A stretch of 64,000 nucleotides of DNA from Prunella strophiata (lineage: Eukaryota; Chordata; Aves; Passeriformes; Prunellidae). The notes beneath the pieces are model-generated. The model searched no databases, was not told the origin of the DNA, and saw nothing but the letters and a program-made list of their open reading frames with translations. A program made the position numbers and the translations under genes. The stretch spans positions 9,695,040 to 9,759,039 of the forward strand of contig JAZBQD010000034.1 of NCBI GenBank assembly GCA_036583965.1, written 5' to 3'. Shown here in pieces: positions 37,771 to 64,000 of the stretch; positions within the stretch are counted from its first letter, which is position 1; the number at the start of each line of letters is the position of its first letter.

Positions 37771-38509
37771 CAGCACAGGAGCACACAGCACCCCAGCACA
37801 CAGCACACAGCACACAGCACAGAGCACACAGCACACAGCACCACCAGCAAAGCGACAGCACCAGCCACAGCACAGAGCACCCAGCACACAGCACAGAGCA
37901 CACAGCACAGCACACAGCACAGAGCACACAGCACAGAGCACAGAGCACAGAGCACAGAGCACACAGCACACAGAGCACACAGCACAGAGCACACAGCACA
38001 CAGCACACAGCACACAGCACACAGCACACGCACAGAGCACACAGCACAGAGCACACAGCACACAGCACAGAGCACACAGCACAGAGCACACAGCACACGC
38101 ACACAGCACACAGCACACATCACACAGCACACAGCACCCCAGCACAGAGCACAGACACACAGCACAGAGCACACAGCACACAGCCACACAGCACACAGCA
38201 AGAGCACACAGCACAACAGCACACAGCACAACAGCACAGAGCACAGAGCACAAGCACACAGCACACAGCACACAGCACGAGCACACAGCACAGCACACAG
38301 CACACGCACACAGCACAGAGCACAGAGCACAGAGCACACAGCAACACAGCACACAGCACAGCACACAGCACACAGCACAGAGCACACAGCACACAGCACA
38401 GAGCACACAGCACACAGCACACAGCACACAGCACACAGCACACAGCACACAGCACAGAGCACAGAGCACAGAGCACACAGCACACAGCACACAGCACACA
38501 GCACACAGC
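37771..38509. repeat. 7-bp satellite, (AGCACAC/AGCACAG)n, about 0.74 kb
   Basis: About a hundred degenerate heptamers AGCACAC and AGCACAG, with occasional one- or two-base slips, fill this interval. Because 7 is not a multiple of 3 and the unit lacks a stop in every phase, all frames on both strands stay open. That explains the long His/Thr/Ser- and Cys/Val/Leu-rich open frames seen here, which are not genes. It lies about 0.85 kb upstream of the CAMK2A start codon. Confidence 0.95.
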
Positions 38510-38844
38510 CCTTTTGCTCCCCTCTAGCTGTGCTTCAGGCCAGGCTGCTCACCCCTCTCTGGGGGACCCTCAGGAGCTGCTCCACGGGAACCCCAGGGCC
38601 CTTGGGGGACACAGTGGGGAGCAGCCAGCCCTGCCCCTGCAGTGTGATCAGGGCCAGCCCCTCTGGGGACCCTGGCTGAAGGCGGGACAGTGTGGGGACC
38701 TGGGGACCTGCCATGGTTTCTCCAGCTTCTCCTGACACACTTCTGCTCCATCTGCTCCCTCCTGCTGCAGCATGTCCCCATCCCACAGCCCCCAGGGCCC
38801 CCAGAAATGCTGCTGCAGGTACCAGCAGGGCCTGGGTTTGTTTC

Positions 38845-38882
38845 TTTTTTTTTTTTTTTTTTTTTTGGGGGGGGGGGGGGGG
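38845..38882. repeat. T22G16 homopolymer junction
   Basis: A run of 22 T is followed directly by a run of 16 G. The G run could form a quadruplex. Run lengths in such tracts are unreliable in assemblies. Confidence 0.9.
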
Positions 38883-38890
38883 AATAAGCA

Positions 38891-38947
38891 GTTGCTGGGG
38901 TGACAGCATTCTCCTGCAACATGGAAACCACGGTTTCCATGGAAACC
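38891..38947. promoter_or_regulatory. RFX-like palindromes upstream of CAMK2A
   Basis: GGTTTCCATGGAAACC (38932-38947) is a perfect 16-bp palindrome. A further copy of one arm, ATGGAAACC, lies at 38921-38929, and a weaker GTTGCTGGGGTGAC at 38891-38904. They resemble RFX-factor X-box sites. Function is inferred only. Confidence 0.4.
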
Positions 38948-39112
38948 TTTTTTGCCCCAATTATTTTACCACTGCCACAGCCTTTAATTTGCCGTTAATA
39001 GTTGTATTTTAGACGCCCCCCCTCCGCAGCAGGTGGGTGACCCCCGGGCAGCCCCCGGGCCGGGTCCCCAGCAGGGCCGGGTCCCCGCGGAGGGCGGCGG
39101 GGTTGGGAAGCA

Positions 39113-39126
39113 GTTGCCCCGGCAAC
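39113..39126. promoter_or_regulatory. RFX X-box, GTTGCC-CC-GGCAAC
   Basis: This is an inverted repeat of the X-box half-site with 2-bp spacing, about 240 bp upstream of the CAMK2A ATG and within GC-rich sequence. It matches the textbook RFX consensus. Confidence 0.5.
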
Positions 39127-39229
39127 AGAAACAGGGCGTTTCTGGCAGCGGTGGTCACCATGGGGACGGCGATGCTGACGAAGGCTTGTGAAGCTGAGAA
39201 GACAAATTGCCCTCATCATTATCTCTGGG

Positions 39230-39364
39230 CTTGTCAATCAAATATATTCCCTTATTTACCTCAGCGAGGAGAGAGCCCCGGGAGCACACGGAGAGGGAGG
39301 GAGCGAGAGGAGAGCTGCTTGCCCCAAACTCTGCACCGGGAGGGAGCATTTCCAGCCCCTCAGG
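39230..39364 (+). promoter_or_regulatory. CAMK2A probable core promoter and 5' leader
   Basis: TCAATCAAATATATTCC (39235-39250) provides a CAAT-like and a TATA-like element about 120 bp before the ATG. This would place the start site near 39270 with a leader of roughly 95 nt. Purine-rich GAGAGGGAGGGAGCGAGAGG precedes the start codon. The assignment is inferred from spacing alone. Confidence 0.35.

Positions 39365-64000
<24,636 letters not shown>

Noticed and set aside
37512..38735. Long plus-strand His/Thr/Ser-rich and minus-strand Cys/Val/Leu-rich open frames
   Set aside because: They derive from the 7-bp satellite and have no conserved flank, start context or splice support.

Overview
The window is vertebrate nuclear DNA and most likely avian. 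It has GC-rich, compact introns with canonical GT-AG borders and one fragment that closely resembles the 3' end of an avian CR1 LINE (20485-20725). Three protein-coding genes lie in the order TCOF1 (minus), ARSI (plus), CAMK2A (plus). This is the order and relative orientation of the mammalian block (human 5q32), so it is an ordinary conserved synteny segment.

Layout. 1-8860: the first eight coding exons of TCOF1 (treacle) on the minus strand, running off the left edge. Its CpG-rich promoter lies at about 8870-8950. 8950-28400: about 19.5 kb of intergenic DNA with the CR1 fragment, small tandem repeats and one isolated CpG-rich patch, and no coding exon I can support. 29038-31799: complete two-exon ARSI (arylsulfatase I, 575 aa). 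31800-39110: ARSI 3' region and intergenic DNA, with a 0.74-kb heptamer satellite and a T22G16 tract. 39113-64000: the CAMK2A promoter region and coding exons 1-13 (residues 1-328: the kinase domain, the autoinhibitory segment with Thr286, and the start of the linker). The hub domain lies beyond the right edge. Just upstream of exon 13, in the same reading frame, is the start of the alternative product alphaKAP, a membrane anchor that replaces the kinase domain.

The most unusual element is a 3,024-bp minisatellite at 47901-50924: exactly 112 copies of a 27-bp unit. It grew out of the end of CAMK2A exon 3 together with its 5' splice site. Every copy carries the last exon codons (His-Pro-Asn-Ile) followed by an intact GTAAGT donor, so the intron opens with 112 identical-strength donors in register. 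Because 27 is divisible by three and there is no stop, use of any later donor would keep frame and insert multiples of nine residues into the kinase N-lobe.

Second, TCOF1 exon 1 encodes an excellent LisH segment, but in a frame that is shifted relative to the only well-placed ATG. This suggests a one-base assembly error in a CGG run or a different start. The three genes are not functionally linked: ribosome biogenesis/neural crest, extracellular or ER sulfatase, and synaptic kinase.
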